Assembly (NCBI RefSeq): GCF_947301925.1
Contig: NZ_CAMYUE010000012.1
Coordinates: 25,561-89,560, forward strand
DNA from: an uncultured Ruminococcus sp.
GTDB taxonomy: Bacteria; Bacillota; Clostridia; Oscillospirales; Ruminococcaceae
DNA: 64,000 nucleotides
Reading direction: 5' to 3'
Below are positions 16,237 through 24,394 of this stretch, piece after piece (position 1 is the first letter of the stretch; each line of letters begins with the position of its first letter). The position numbers and the translations under genes are program-made. The notes under the pieces are model-generated. The model saw only the letters and a list, made by a program, of their open reading frames with translations, was not told the DNA's origin and did no database searches.

Positions 16237-17379
16237 TCAGTAGTCCTTTTTCTTGCCGCAGATCTTGCATACCTTGGACAGCAGCTTGAAGTCGCCGCCG
16301 CAGTATACGCATTTGCCTGCGGTCTTTCTGCTTGCAACTACGGTCTCGTAGTAGGCGGGGAAGTTCACTGCGTTATCCGAGAGATTTGCCCATGAGATAG
16401 TGGTGAGCTTGGGACAGTCCGTGAAGCCGCCGCTGACCTTTTTCAGTGAAGCGGGCAGGCTTATCCTTTCAAGGTTGGTACAGCCGCTGAAATCGCCCAC
16501 GGCCGTAACTCCCGCAGGTATCTCCAGAGACCTGAGCCCCGTGCAGCCGCGGAAGCCGTCAACGCTGAGAACTCCGCCGGGGATATCGATGCTCTTGAGA
16601 GCGGTGCAGTTCTGGAAGGAGGAGGCGCCCAGGGACTTTATGGTCTTGGGGAGACCTACTGCGGCAAGAGAGACGCAGTTGGCAAAAGCGCACTCCTCGA
16701 TGAGGCTCACACCGTCGGGGACGATGATACGCTCTATCTTCTCACAGCCCGAGAAGGCGTATTTGCCTATCTGAGCCACATATTTCGGTATATCTATTGC
16801 CTTCAGGCTCTTGCAGCCCGAGAAGGCGAATGCGCCTATTTCAGTAAGCAGGTCGGGGAACTCCACCGACTCCAGCGCGGAGCAGTCTGCAAAGAGGCAG
16901 TCGGACAGGTGTCTGAGCTGAGGCGGGAGCACCAGCTCCTTCAGAGCAGTACAGCCGCGGAAGGCCCATGTGCCGATATTCTTTATGCTGTCGGGGAACT
17001 TTATCTCTTCAAGTGAGGTACAGCCTCGGAAAGCATAGCCGCCTATATCCGTGACCTTGTCATGGATGATGACGTTCTTCAGCTCTGTATTGTTCTCAAA
17101 TACGTTATCGCCGATCTTATATACATCACCGGGAATAGTTACCTCCTCGGAGCTGCCCTTGTATTCGATGAGGACGCCGTCCTTCACTTCAAAGTCGGCG
17201 CTGTTCTTTTTTACGGCCTTGACTTTCTTTGCCACGTTCTTGTGTTCCGAGCGGTATTTGCGTATTGCCTTGTCAACTATGAAAGGTGTACTGCAATGCG
17301 GACAAACCCATGCGTCCTTAGTGCTGTCGACTTCTACGGTCTTGCTGCAGCTTGTACAGATAGCGTTTACTAATGCCAT
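16237..17379 (-). CDS. Leucine-rich-repeat (BspA/LRR_5) protein with zinc ribbons at both ends
   Basis: 380 residues. N-terminal zinc ribbon (CTSC...CPHC, residues 8-29), basic segment 38-60, then about ten LRR_5 repeats of 23 residues (pattern AF.GC..L..I.IP..V..IG), and a C-terminal ribbon CVYCGG...CKICGKKK. No signal peptide, so unlike most BspA proteins it is likely cytoplasmic. Zinc ribbons suggest nucleic-acid or protein contact. Own promoter and terminator make it a single-gene unit. Confidence 0.8.
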   Translation of the reverse strand: MALVNAICTSCSKTVEVDSTKDAWVCPHCSTPFIVDKAIRKYRSEHKNVAKKVKAVKKNSADFEVKDGVLIEYKGSSEEVTIPGDVYKIGDNVFENNTELKNVIIHDKVTDIGGYAFRGCTSLEEIKFPDSIKNIGTWAFRGCTALKELVLPPQLRHLSDCLFADCSALESVEFPDLLTEIGAFAFSGCKSLKAIDIPKYVAQIGKYAFSGCEKIERIIVPDGVSLIEECAFANCVSLAAVGLPKTIKSLGASSFQNCTALKSIDIPGGVLSVDGFRGCTGLRSLEIPAGVTAVGDFSGCTNLERISLPASLKKVSGGFTDCPKLTTISWANLSDNAVNFPAYYETVVASRKTAGKCVYCGGDFKLLSKVCKICGKKKDY

Positions 17380-17416
17380 ACAGATCCCCCTTATTACGTC
17401 ATAATTTTATATTATT

Positions 17417-17445
17417 ATTCTACCACTTTTACCATCTTATGTCAA
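17417..17445 (-). promoter_or_regulatory. Promoter of the LRR protein gene
   Basis: Minus strand TTGACA, 17 bp, TAGAAT. Confidence 0.75.
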
Positions 17446-17520
17446 CAAAACGGGATCAAAACTAACAGAATACACATAAGGGGCAGCTTCGTTTTGTGCT
17501 GAATGTATATTGCATAACAA

Positions 17521-17545
17521 AAAAAGAGCTGCACGAAGCAGCCCT
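17521..17545 (-). terminator. Terminator after ddh
   Basis: 7-bp stem GGGCTGC / GCAGCTC with one G-T pair, then seven T on the minus strand. Confidence 0.75.
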
Positions 17546-17563
17546 TTTGTGGTACATTTTCTA

Positions 17564-18553
17564 TTAAAGCATGGAAGCTCTGAGCTCTTCGCCGCTGAGC
17601 CTTGAAAGGTATGCAGGGGGAACGTCAAAAGCGGTCTTGCAGCCTGTTGCGCCCTCAGCCTTCATTCTTGCAAGAGCTCTTGCGAAGCAGATGAGCACGC
17701 TTGCTGTGAACTCGGGGTTGGACTCCAGCTTCAGTGAGTATTCGATCATCTGGTGTGTCTTTTCGCCGTCGCCTGTGAGACCGCTTCTCATAACGAAGCC
17801 GCCGTGAGGCATCTTGTTGTGGTTGGCTTCGAACTCCTCCTCGGAGATGAAGTTTACTGTTGTATCGTACTGATCGAAGTAATTCTTCATAGTCTTGATA
17901 TCGTTCTCGATTTTTGCGAGATCAGCGCCCTCCTCGGGAACTACCCAGCACTCTCTCAGGTGCTTTTCGCGTGTGGAGAGCTCGGGCTGGCTTCCGCTGC
18001 GGACAGCATCCATAGCAGCCTCTACGGGGATAGTGTACTGGATTCCTCTCTTTACGCCCTCAACTCTGCGGATAGCGTCGGAGTGACCCTGGCTTACGCC
18101 CTTGCCCCAGAAGGTATAGCTCTTGCCGTTGGGGAGGATGGACTCTGCATAGAGTCTGTTCAGTGAGAAGAGACCGGGATCCCAGCCCAGGGAGATGAAA
18201 GCGAGGTGACCGCTGTCCTTTGCAGCCTTGTCAACGTTTGCAAAGTGCTCGGGGATCCTTGCGTGAGTGTCGAAGCTGTCGATAACGTTGAACAGCTTAG
18301 CCATTTCGGGAGTCTGCTTGGGAAGGTCAGTAGCGCTTCCTCCGCAGATTATCATAACGTCGATATCATTTGTCATTTTCTCAGCATCTGCAATGCTGTA
18401 GACCTTTACACCCTCTGTAAGGGGCTTTACTGTGGAAGGGTCGCGGCGTGTGAAGATGCCTGCCAGTTCCATGTCATCATTCTGGCGTATAGCCAGTTCA
18501 ACGCCTCTTCCGAGGTTGCCGTAGCCTGAGATGCCTATTCTTACTTTAGCCAT
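17564..18553 (-). CDS. ddh: meso-Diaminopimelate dehydrogenase
   Basis: 329 residues, start after AAGGAGGAATTAATT. NADPH-dependent reductive amination of L-2-amino-6-oxopimelate to meso-DAP, the one-step route to the peptidoglycan cross-linker and lysine. Seen: GYGNLGRGVE nucleotide loop at residues 11-20, the substrate region FISLGWDPGLFSLNRL, GKGVSQGHSDAIRRV and HGGFVMRSG. Length equals the family norm (about 326). The long leader (18554-18606) has a possible hairpin before the ribosome site. Single-gene unit. Confidence 0.95.
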   Translation of the reverse strand: MAKVRIGISGYGNLGRGVELAIRQNDDMELAGIFTRRDPSTVKPLTEGVKVYSIADAEKMTNDIDVMIICGGSATDLPKQTPEMAKLFNVIDSFDTHARIPEHFANVDKAAKDSGHLAFISLGWDPGLFSLNRLYAESILPNGKSYTFWGKGVSQGHSDAIRRVEGVKRGIQYTIPVEAAMDAVRSGSQPELSTREKHLRECWVVPEEGADLAKIENDIKTMKNYFDQYDTTVNFISEEEFEANHNKMPHGGFVMRSGLTGDGEKTHQMIEYSLKLESNPEFTASVLICFARALARMKAEGATGCKTAFDVPPAYLSRLSGEELRASML

Positions 18554-18606
18554 AATTAATTCCTCCTTAAATTACCGTGCTCGCCATTGAACACGACCTA
18601 ACTGAT

Positions 18607-18635
18607 ATTATAGCACCTTTTTTCAGGATTGTAAA
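18607..18635 (-). promoter_or_regulatory. Promoter of ddh
   Basis: Minus strand TTTACA, 17 bp, TATAAT, giving a leader of about 45 bases. Confidence 0.78.
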
Positions 18636-18679
18636 GCGGTAAATCAAAATTTATATCTGCTGCTGCGCTTTTTATGTCT

Positions 18680-18775
18680 GTAGGGGCGAACAGCGTTCGC
18701 GTGAAATCACCGCAAAAACTAAAGGGCGCACACTGTGCGCCCGATATAACGGGAACACCGAAGGCGGCGTTCCAT
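18680..18775. repeat. Cluster of short palindromes (REP-like), copy 1
   Basis: Three consecutive hairpins: TAGGGGCGAAC with complement (18686-18700), GGGCGCAC/GTGCGCCC (18724-18742), and GGAAC...GTTCC (18751-18772). The first and last resemble hairpins at 23079-23165. Confidence 0.55.
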
Positions 18776-18780
18776 GCAGA

Positions 18781-18993
18781 TTAAGATTTCCGCTTTCTTT
18801 TGGCCTTATGCCTGAGCAGCACCAGTCCCGTCAGTGCGGCTGCCTTTGCAGCGGTGACAGCCACCTTTTTCGGATCGATCTTTGTGCGTATATCCTGGGG
18901 GACCTCTCTTGTAACGCTGAGATCGCCTTTGCCAGCGGTCTTCATGGAGCCGCCTTCAATATGTATCTTTCCGAGATCCTTCTGAAATTCCAT
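18781..18993 (-). CDS. Small basic protein with hydrophobic C-terminal segment
   Basis: 70 residues from the ATG at 18993, which shares a base with the trmB stop (TAATG) and has GGAGGAAG upstream. Middle part is polar; residues about 45-60 (VAVTAAKAAALTGLVLL) are hydrophobic and the tail is RHKAKRKRKS. Translationally coupled to trmB. No family recognised; could be a membrane-associated peptide. Confidence 0.55.
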   Translation of the reverse strand: MEFQKDLGKIHIEGGSMKTAGKGDLSVTREVPQDIRTKIDPKKVAVTAAKAAALTGLVLLRHKAKRKRKS

Positions 18994-19658
18994 TATTCTT
19001 CCTCCCATACAGGCTCTGCGATAAGGAACTTTATCTTCTTGCCCTCATCAGTGAACATCTTCTCGTGCTCGGTTACGAAGTTCTCATATGGACTCTCCGC
19101 GTGGAGATCCCATGTCTTGTATTTTATCCTGAAGCCCGCCTCCTCGAAGTACTCAAAGGACTCCTCAAAGAGCTCGTCGTCATCGGTCTTGAACCACAGC
19201 TCGCCGCGGAGGAACTTCTTGTAGTTCACAAGCTGGCGGGTGTGGGTGAGACGGCGCTTCTTGTGCTTCTTTTTCGGCCACGGGTTGCAGAAGTTGATGT
19301 ATATGCGTTCAGCGCGGTCGTTCTCGTCCCATGCAAGGTCAAGGCGCTCGATATTCTGTATGGCTATGCGCACATTGTCGGGAGAAGCCCCCTTTTCCTT
19401 GTAGGCCGCCTCCAGCTTGCGCTTTGCCAGCACCAGCATCTCGTTCTTGATGTCCATGGCTATGAAGTTTGCCTCGGGGTGGGCGGGAGCCGCCTGGGAT
19501 ATGAAGCCGCCCTTGCCGCAGCCCAGCTCCACATACAGGGGCTTGTCGGGCTGATCGAAGAGCTCTCTCCAGTGACCTATCTGCTTCTGGGGTTCGTGTA
19601 TGTAAAAGGGACAAGCCTCAAGCTCGGGCTTTGCCCAGGGTTTGTGACGTATTCTCAT
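18993..19658 (-). CDS. trmB: tRNA (guanine-N7)-methyltransferase
   Basis: 221 residues. Methylates G46 of tRNA using S-adenosylmethionine. Seen: SAM motif VELGCGKGGFI (about residue 43), acidic residue in NFIAMDIKNEM, and the family block INFCNPWPKKKHKKRRLTH with the catalytic Asp region replaced by the usual NFxDPWPKxRHxKRRL type (Cys-Asn variant here). Length matches the family. Coupled to the small downstream gene and 17 bp after the gene at 19675. Confidence 0.93.
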   Translation of the reverse strand: MRIRHKPWAKPELEACPFYIHEPQKQIGHWRELFDQPDKPLYVELGCGKGGFISQAAPAHPEANFIAMDIKNEMLVLAKRKLEAAYKEKGASPDNVRIAIQNIERLDLAWDENDRAERIYINFCNPWPKKKHKKRRLTHTRQLVNYKKFLRGELWFKTDDDELFEESFEYFEEAGFRIKYKTWDLHAESPYENFVTEHEKMFTDEGKKIKFLIAEPVWEEE

Positions 19659-19674
19659 AAGCTGCCTCCCTGTT

Positions 19675-20019
19675 TCAGGCTATTACCATCTTTTTCTTTC
19701 CCTTTTTATTGCGGGGATATTCCTGTATGCGTGAGACATAATCGGAATTGACGATCTGCTTCTGACCGTTCTTGTCCTCTATCTCTACCCAGTTGTCCTC
19801 AATGGCTGTTACAGTGCCTGTGACACCTGATGCAGAAGAAGTGTATATTATGACTTCCTTGCCGATATATTTTTTAATAAGCTCGTTCATGATGCGTTCT
19901 CCTTTGTTTCGTTTTAAGCGGTTCCTGCGTGCATTCCTGACCTGACGGAGCTTTCTTGCCCTTGCAGCAGGCAGCAGGATACATAAAATGATGATAAAAT
20001 AAAGATACCAGAATTGCAT
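19675..20019 (-). CDS. Membrane-anchored small beta-barrel (DUF6897-like) protein
   Basis: 114 residues from the ATG at 20019 (AAAGGA eight bases upstream; an ATG at 20028 is less well placed). Residues 1-22 form a hydrophobic anchor, followed by a very basic stretch RKLRQVRNARRNRLKRNKGER, then a 60-residue Sm-like fold MNELIKKYIGKEVIIY...VTGTVTAIEDNWVEIED. A second ribosome site AAAGGAGA precedes the internal ATG at 19890, so a shorter soluble form could be made. Function unknown. Confidence 0.6.
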   Translation of the reverse strand: MQFWYLYFIIILCILLPAARARKLRQVRNARRNRLKRNKGERIMNELIKKYIGKEVIIYTSSASGVTGTVTAIEDNWVEIEDKNGQKQIVNSDYVSRIQEYPRNKKGKKKMVIA

Positions 20020-20058
20020 AAAAGTCATCCTTTTCAGAAAGTCTTGGGATCACCATAT

Positions 20059-20087
20059 ATTATAACAGCTTATTTATATTTTGTCAA
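20059..20087 (-). promoter_or_regulatory. Promoter of the leftward trmB group
   Basis: Minus strand TTGACA, 17 bp, TATAAT: exact consensus. It starts the 20019 gene and probably trmB and the small gene. Confidence 0.82.
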
Positions 20088-20111
20088 TTGATAATAATAA
20101 ATAAAAACCAC

Positions 20112-20140
20112 TGGACAAGACTCCGCCGATGTGGTATAAT
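20112..20140 (+). promoter_or_regulatory. Promoter of the pyr operon
   Basis: TGGACA, 17 bp, TATAAT with an extended -10 TGG. Back to back with the leftward promoter at 20059. Confidence 0.8.
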
Positions 20141-20149
20141 AAATATGTT

Positions 20150-20273
20150 GTTTGGAAACTACCCTTTAATTCGATCCCGTGAGGTCGGCAAGGCGCGTTC
20201 GTAAATACTGGATATAACTATAACCATAGCTATAAGTATAAGTATGCTCCCTGCCGCGCGGGGAGCATTTTTT
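20150..20273 (+). promoter_or_regulatory. PyrR-responsive attenuator leader
   Basis: The leader carries GATCCCGTGAGGTC at 20173-20186, matching 12 of 14 positions of the PyrR-binding loop consensus ARUCCNGNGAGGYU, and ends in an intrinsic terminator (arms 20244-20251 and 20261-20268, then six T). In this family, UMP-bound PyrR stabilises the binding hairpin and lets the terminator form. The first gene downstream is pyrR, as expected for autoregulation. Confidence 0.85.
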
Positions 20274-20295
20274 GTTGTTGAAAGGAGTGCCGCGT

Positions 20296-20817
20296 ATGGA
20301 GCAGAAGCGCGTTATAATGGACGAAAAGGCTGTGGCAAGAGCTATCGCCCGTATCTCCTACGAGATAATAGAGCGCAACAAAGGCACTGAGGATCTCTGC
20401 ATAGTGGGCATATTCTCAAGGGGAGTACCCATAGGCAGGAGGATAGCCGCAAAGCTTTCGGAGCTGGAAAAGAATGAAGTTCCCTTCGGAGCTCTCGATA
20501 TCACGCCCTACCGTGATGACAGCCGCTCCTCCGAGGAGACCGACAAGACCGATATCCCCTTTGATATCACCGACAAGAACGTGGTCATAGTGGACGACGT
20601 TATTTTTACGGGCAGGAGCTCCCGTGCCGCCATGGACGCAGTCATCAAGCGGGGAAGACCCCGTTCCGTACAGCTTGCTGTGCTCATAGACCGCGGTCAC
20701 AGAGAACTTCCCATACGTCCCGACTATGTGGGAAAAAATCTCCCCACCTCTCACAGCGAGGTGGTAAAGGTGTCGGCTATGGAGATAGACGGCAGCGACG
20801 GAGTTGCAATATACTGA
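20296..20817 (+). CDS. pyrR: Bifunctional pyr operon attenuator / uracil phosphoribosyltransferase
   Basis: 173 residues from the ATG at 20296 with GAAAGGAG upstream; upstream in-frame codons lie inside the terminator. RNA-binding regulator that senses UMP and also makes UMP from uracil and PRPP. PRPP loop NVVIVDDVIFTGRSSRAAMDA is complete, with IFSRGVPIGRR and LIDRGHRELPIRPDYVGKNLPT as in PyrR. First gene of pyrR-pyrC-pyrF-carA-carB, behind its own attenuator. Confidence 0.96.
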   Translation: MEQKRVIMDEKAVARAIARISYEIIERNKGTEDLCIVGIFSRGVPIGRRIAAKLSELEKNEVPFGALDITPYRDDSRSSEETDKTDIPFDITDKNVVIVDDVIFTGRSSRAAMDAVIKRGRPRSVQLAVLIDRGHRELPIRPDYVGKNLPTSHSEVVKVSAMEIDGSDGVAIY

Positions 20818-20849
20818 TAAAATATCCACAACATGAAAGCGAGGTAATC

Positions 20850-22124
20850 ATGTCATCTATCCTGATAAGGAATATCCGTGCGGTGGATACCGTAACGGAT
20901 ATCACAACAGACGTACTCATTAAGGACGGAGTTATTGCGGAGCTGGGCTCCGCTGTCAGCGCTGAGGCGCAGCAGGTCATAGACGGAACAGGGCTGGTGC
21001 TCATGCCGTCCCTGTTCGATATGCACGTTCATCTCCGCGACCCGGGCTTCACCCACAAGGAGGACGTGCTCACAGGCTGCGGTGCCGCACTTGCAGGCGG
21101 AGTAACGGGCGTGCTTGCAATGCCCAACACCAAGCCCCCCTGCGACAATCCCGAAACTATCCGCTACATCATCGAAAAGGCAGAGGGTACGGGAGTCGAC
21201 GTATATCCCGTGGGCTGCATAACAGGCGGAATGAGCGGAAACGGTCTCTGCGACTACGAGGCGCTGAAGGCCGCAGGCTGCATATGTATATCAGACGACG
21301 GACGTCCCGTTGAGAATGCGGAGAATATGAGAAAGGCGCTGGAGCTCTCAAACGAGAACGGTCTTCTCGTTGCTTCACACTGCGAGGACCTCAGCATAAT
21401 AAACGGCGGTATCATGAACAAGGGGGAGACCTCTGAAAAGCTGGGCGTCAAGGGCATGGACAGAGCCTCAGAGGACTATATAACCGCCCGCGAGATGATA
21501 CTTGCCTCATCGGTGGGCGCAAGGATACACATATGCCACGTTTCCACCGAGGGAAGCGCCGCAATGATACGCTTTGCAAAGTCAAGAGGAGTTAAGGTAA
21601 CCTGCGAGACCGCTCCTCACTACTTCATGCTGACGGATAAGCTCCTTGAGAAGCGCGACGCGGACTACCGCATGAATCCACCTCTGAGGACTCCCGGGGA
21701 CGTAAGGGCTATCATAGATGCTGTCAAGGACGGCACCATAGATTGTATCATCACGGATCACGCTCCCCACGCAGCCGAGGAAAAGGCGGACTTTGAAAAG
21801 GCTCCCAACGGCGTTGTGGGACTGGAGACATCTCTGGCAGCCACACTTACAGCCCTCTATCACACCGGAGAGATAGACCTCCACAGGGTAGTGGAGCTCA
21901 TGTGCGCAAATCCCCGTAAGATACTGGGACTTGAAGTGCCTGCGATAAAGGAGGGCAGCACAGCCGATCTGGTAATAGCCGATATAAACAGAAAATGGAC
22001 AGTAGAGCCGGAAAAGCTCCGTTCAAAGTCCCACAACACGGTATTCAAGGGCATGGAGCTGACAGGAAAGCCTCTCGTCACCATATCAAAGGGCGAGATA
22101 CGATATGACGGAAGAAACGAATAA
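20850..22124 (+). CDS. pyrC: Dihydroorotase, class I
   Basis: 424 residues after GCGAGG. Cyclises carbamoyl-aspartate to dihydroorotate. Metal motif DMHVHLRDPGFTHKED (HxH), GVTGVLAMPNTKPP, later metal-ligand His residues in VASHCED and IHICHVSTEGS, and the catalytic Asp in CIITDHAPH. Length and motif set indicate the class I (PyrC of Gram-positives) type. Second gene of the pyr operon; 32 bp after pyrR. Confidence 0.95.
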   Translation: MSSILIRNIRAVDTVTDITTDVLIKDGVIAELGSAVSAEAQQVIDGTGLVLMPSLFDMHVHLRDPGFTHKEDVLTGCGAALAGGVTGVLAMPNTKPPCDNPETIRYIIEKAEGTGVDVYPVGCITGGMSGNGLCDYEALKAAGCICISDDGRPVENAENMRKALELSNENGLLVASHCEDLSIINGGIMNKGETSEKLGVKGMDRASEDYITAREMILASSVGARIHICHVSTEGSAAMIRFAKSRGVKVTCETAPHYFMLTDKLLEKRDADYRMNPPLRTPGDVRAIIDAVKDGTIDCIITDHAPHAAEEKADFEKAPNGVVGLETSLAATLTALYHTGEIDLHRVVELMCANPRKILGLEVPAIKEGSTADLVIADINRKWTVEPEKLRSKSHNTVFKGMELTGKPLVTISKGEIRYDGRNE

Positions 22125-22146
22125 TCATATATAAGGAGGAGAGTTT

Positions 22147-23073
22147 ATGTCATTTGACAGACTTATCGAGAAGATCATTGAACTGAAAAATCCCACGGTG
22201 GTAGGACTTGACCCGAAGCTGGAATACGTTCCCGAGTTCATACAGCGCCGCTATCTTGACAGCGACGGCTGGACGCTGAAGGCTGCCGCAAAGGCTATCT
22301 TCGACTTCAATCAGGCTATCATCGACGAGATACACGATATAGTCCCCGCTATCAAGCCCCAGGCCGCATACTATGAGATGTACGGCCACTACGGCATTAG
22401 GACTCTCGAAAAGACTATCCGCTACGCTAAGCTCAACGGTATGTTCGTCATGACAGACGGCAAGCGCAACGATATCGGCGCTACAATGGAGGCCTACTCC
22501 AACGCTCATCTTGGCGTTACATCTGTAGGTGAGAACGAGCTGGAAGCCTTCGGCGCCGACGCTCTCACAGTAAACGGCTATCTGGGCACGGACGGCATAG
22601 AGCCTCTGCTGAAGGTCTGCCGCAGTCGTGACAAGGGCATATACGTCCTTGTAAAGACCTCCAATCCCTCATCGGGAGAGCTACAGGATATGAAGCTGGC
22701 TGACGGCCGCACCATTTACGAGTGTATGGGCGATATGTGCGAGAAGTGGGGCGAGGACACACGCGGAAAGTTCGGCTACTCCGCAGTGGGCGCAGTTGTA
22801 GGCGCTACATACCCCGAGATGCTGACAGAGCTGAGAAAGAGACTTCCCCATACTATGTTCCTTGTACCCGGCTACGGCGCACAGGGCGGCGGAGCTGAGG
22901 GCCTGAAGGGCGGCTTCGACGAGAACGGTCTCGGTGCTATAGTGAACTCCTCACGCGCAGTAATGTGCGCATACAAGAAGGAGGGCTGCGACGAGCGCGA
23001 CTTCGCAAAGGCTGCCCGCCGCGAGGTGATACGCATGAGAGAGGATATCTGTCAGTACATCAACCTGAAGTGA
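22147..23073 (+). CDS. pyrF: Orotidine 5'-phosphate decarboxylase, type 2
   Basis: 308 residues after ATAAGGAGGAGAG. Final step of UMP synthesis. Catalytic Asp-Lys network in FVMTDGKRNDIGATM, N-terminal VVGLDPKLEYVP, LVPGYGAQGGG near the phosphate-binding end, and the longer length typical of the type 2 subfamily. 22 bp after pyrC. A 196-bp gap with palindromic repeats separates it from carA. Confidence 0.95.
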   Translation: MSFDRLIEKIIELKNPTVVGLDPKLEYVPEFIQRRYLDSDGWTLKAAAKAIFDFNQAIIDEIHDIVPAIKPQAAYYEMYGHYGIRTLEKTIRYAKLNGMFVMTDGKRNDIGATMEAYSNAHLGVTSVGENELEAFGADALTVNGYLGTDGIEPLLKVCRSRDKGIYVLVKTSNPSSGELQDMKLADGRTIYECMGDMCEKWGEDTRGKFGYSAVGAVVGATYPEMLTELRKRLPHTMFLVPGYGAQGGGAEGLKGGFDENGLGAIVNSSRAVMCAYKKEGCDERDFAKAARREVIRMREDICQYINLK

Positions 23074-23078
23074 TCAGC

Positions 23079-23165
23079 GTAGGGGCGGATATTATCCGCC
23101 CGTGGGATGCACAAAAAAGTATATGTGATATATCGTATGGAACGCCGCCCACGGCGTTCCGCTGC
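23079..23165. repeat. Cluster of short palindromes (REP-like), copy 2
   Basis: Hairpins GGGCGGAT..ATCCGCCC (23084-23102) and GGAACGCCG..CGGCGTTCC (23139-23160). Related in sequence and order to 18680-18775. Lies between pyrF and carA, so transcription probably passes through it. Confidence 0.55.
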
Positions 23166-23269
23166 TGAAATATAATTCTAAACATTGAAACGTTCTGCCC
23201 ACAATGGCGTGGAACAGAACGCACAACACCAATAATACGACCTCTAAAAAATAAAGGGAGGAATTTACA

Positions 23270-24370
23270 ATGTCATTATTCAACATGGGCGAAAAAGCTT
23301 ACCTCATGCTTGCCGACGGGCAGGTATTCGAGGGCAGGAGCTTCGGCGCAAAGGGCACGGTCATCGGTGAAGTCGTTTTCACCACGGGAGTTACGGGCTA
23401 TCAGGAAACTCTCACAGATCCCAGCTACTACGGACAGATAGTCACCCAGACCTTTCCCCTTATCGGAAACTACGGCGTGAACTCAGAGGACAACGAGTCT
23501 GCAAAGTCCTATGTATCGGGTTATATCGTAAGGGAGTGGTGCAATGCCCCCTCAAACTTCCGCAGCGAGGGCAATATCAACGACTTCCTCAAAGACCACA
23601 ATATCGTCGGTATCAATAACATCGACACCAGACGCCTTACCCGTACTATCCGTGAGGTTGGCGTTATGAACGGCGTTATCACCACCGAGGACGTCTACGC
23701 AAAGAAGGAGGAGCTCCTTGAAAAGGTCCGTGCTTTCACCGTAAAGGACGCTGTTAAGGCTGTGACCAACACCGAGACTCTCACCTATGAGCCCGAGGAG
23801 AAGAAGCTCCGCGTGGCGCTGTTCGATTTCGGCTACAAGCGCAATATCAGACAGGAGCTCTTAAAGAGGGGCTGCGAGGTCATCGTAGTACCTGCCTATA
23901 CCACGGCTGCGGAGATAAAGGAGCTTGCTCCCGACGGCATCATGTTCTCCAACGGCCCCGGAGACCCTGCGGAAAATGTTGAGATAATAGACAATATAAA
24001 GGAGATACAGAAGCTGGGCATACCAATATTCGGCATATGTCTCGGCCACCAGCTCATGGCTCTTGCCAACGGCGGAAAGACCGAGAAGCTGAAGTACGGT
24101 CACAGAGGCGCAAACCAGCCTGTTATCGACCTTGAAAGCGGCCTCACCTACGTTACCAGCCAGAACCACGGCTATGCGGTGGTAGGTGACAGCATCGACC
24201 CGTCGGTAGGCCGTGTATCCCATATCAATGCCAACGATAAGACCTGCGAGGGCATACACTATACCTCAGTCAACGCAAGAACGGTCCAGTTCCACCCCGA
24301 AGCACACGGCGGTCCGCTGGATACAGCTTACTTGTTTGATGACTTCGTTAAAACAATGCAGAACGCATAA
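23270..24370 (+). CDS. carA: Carbamoyl-phosphate synthase small (glutaminase) subunit
   Basis: 366 residues after AGGGAGG. Supplies ammonia from glutamine to CarB. N-terminal domain VFTTGVTGYQETLTDPSY; class I amidotransferase domain with nucleophile Cys in FGICLGHQLMALA and the catalytic His-Glu in VQFHPEAHGGP. 24 bp before carB. Part of the pyr operon, though an independent start of transcription in the 196-bp gap cannot be excluded. Confidence 0.96.
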   Translation: MSLFNMGEKAYLMLADGQVFEGRSFGAKGTVIGEVVFTTGVTGYQETLTDPSYYGQIVTQTFPLIGNYGVNSEDNESAKSYVSGYIVREWCNAPSNFRSEGNINDFLKDHNIVGINNIDTRRLTRTIREVGVMNGVITTEDVYAKKEELLEKVRAFTVKDAVKAVTNTETLTYEPEEKKLRVALFDFGYKRNIRQELLKRGCEVIVVPAYTTAAEIKELAPDGIMFSNGPGDPAENVEIIDNIKEIQKLGIPIFGICLGHQLMALANGGKTEKLKYGHRGANQPVIDLESGLTYVTSQNHGYAVVGDSIDPSVGRVSHINANDKTCEGIHYTSVNARTVQFHPEAHGGPLDTAYLFDDFVKTMQNA

Positions 24371-24394
24371 TGAATTGATTTGGAGGTAAATAGT

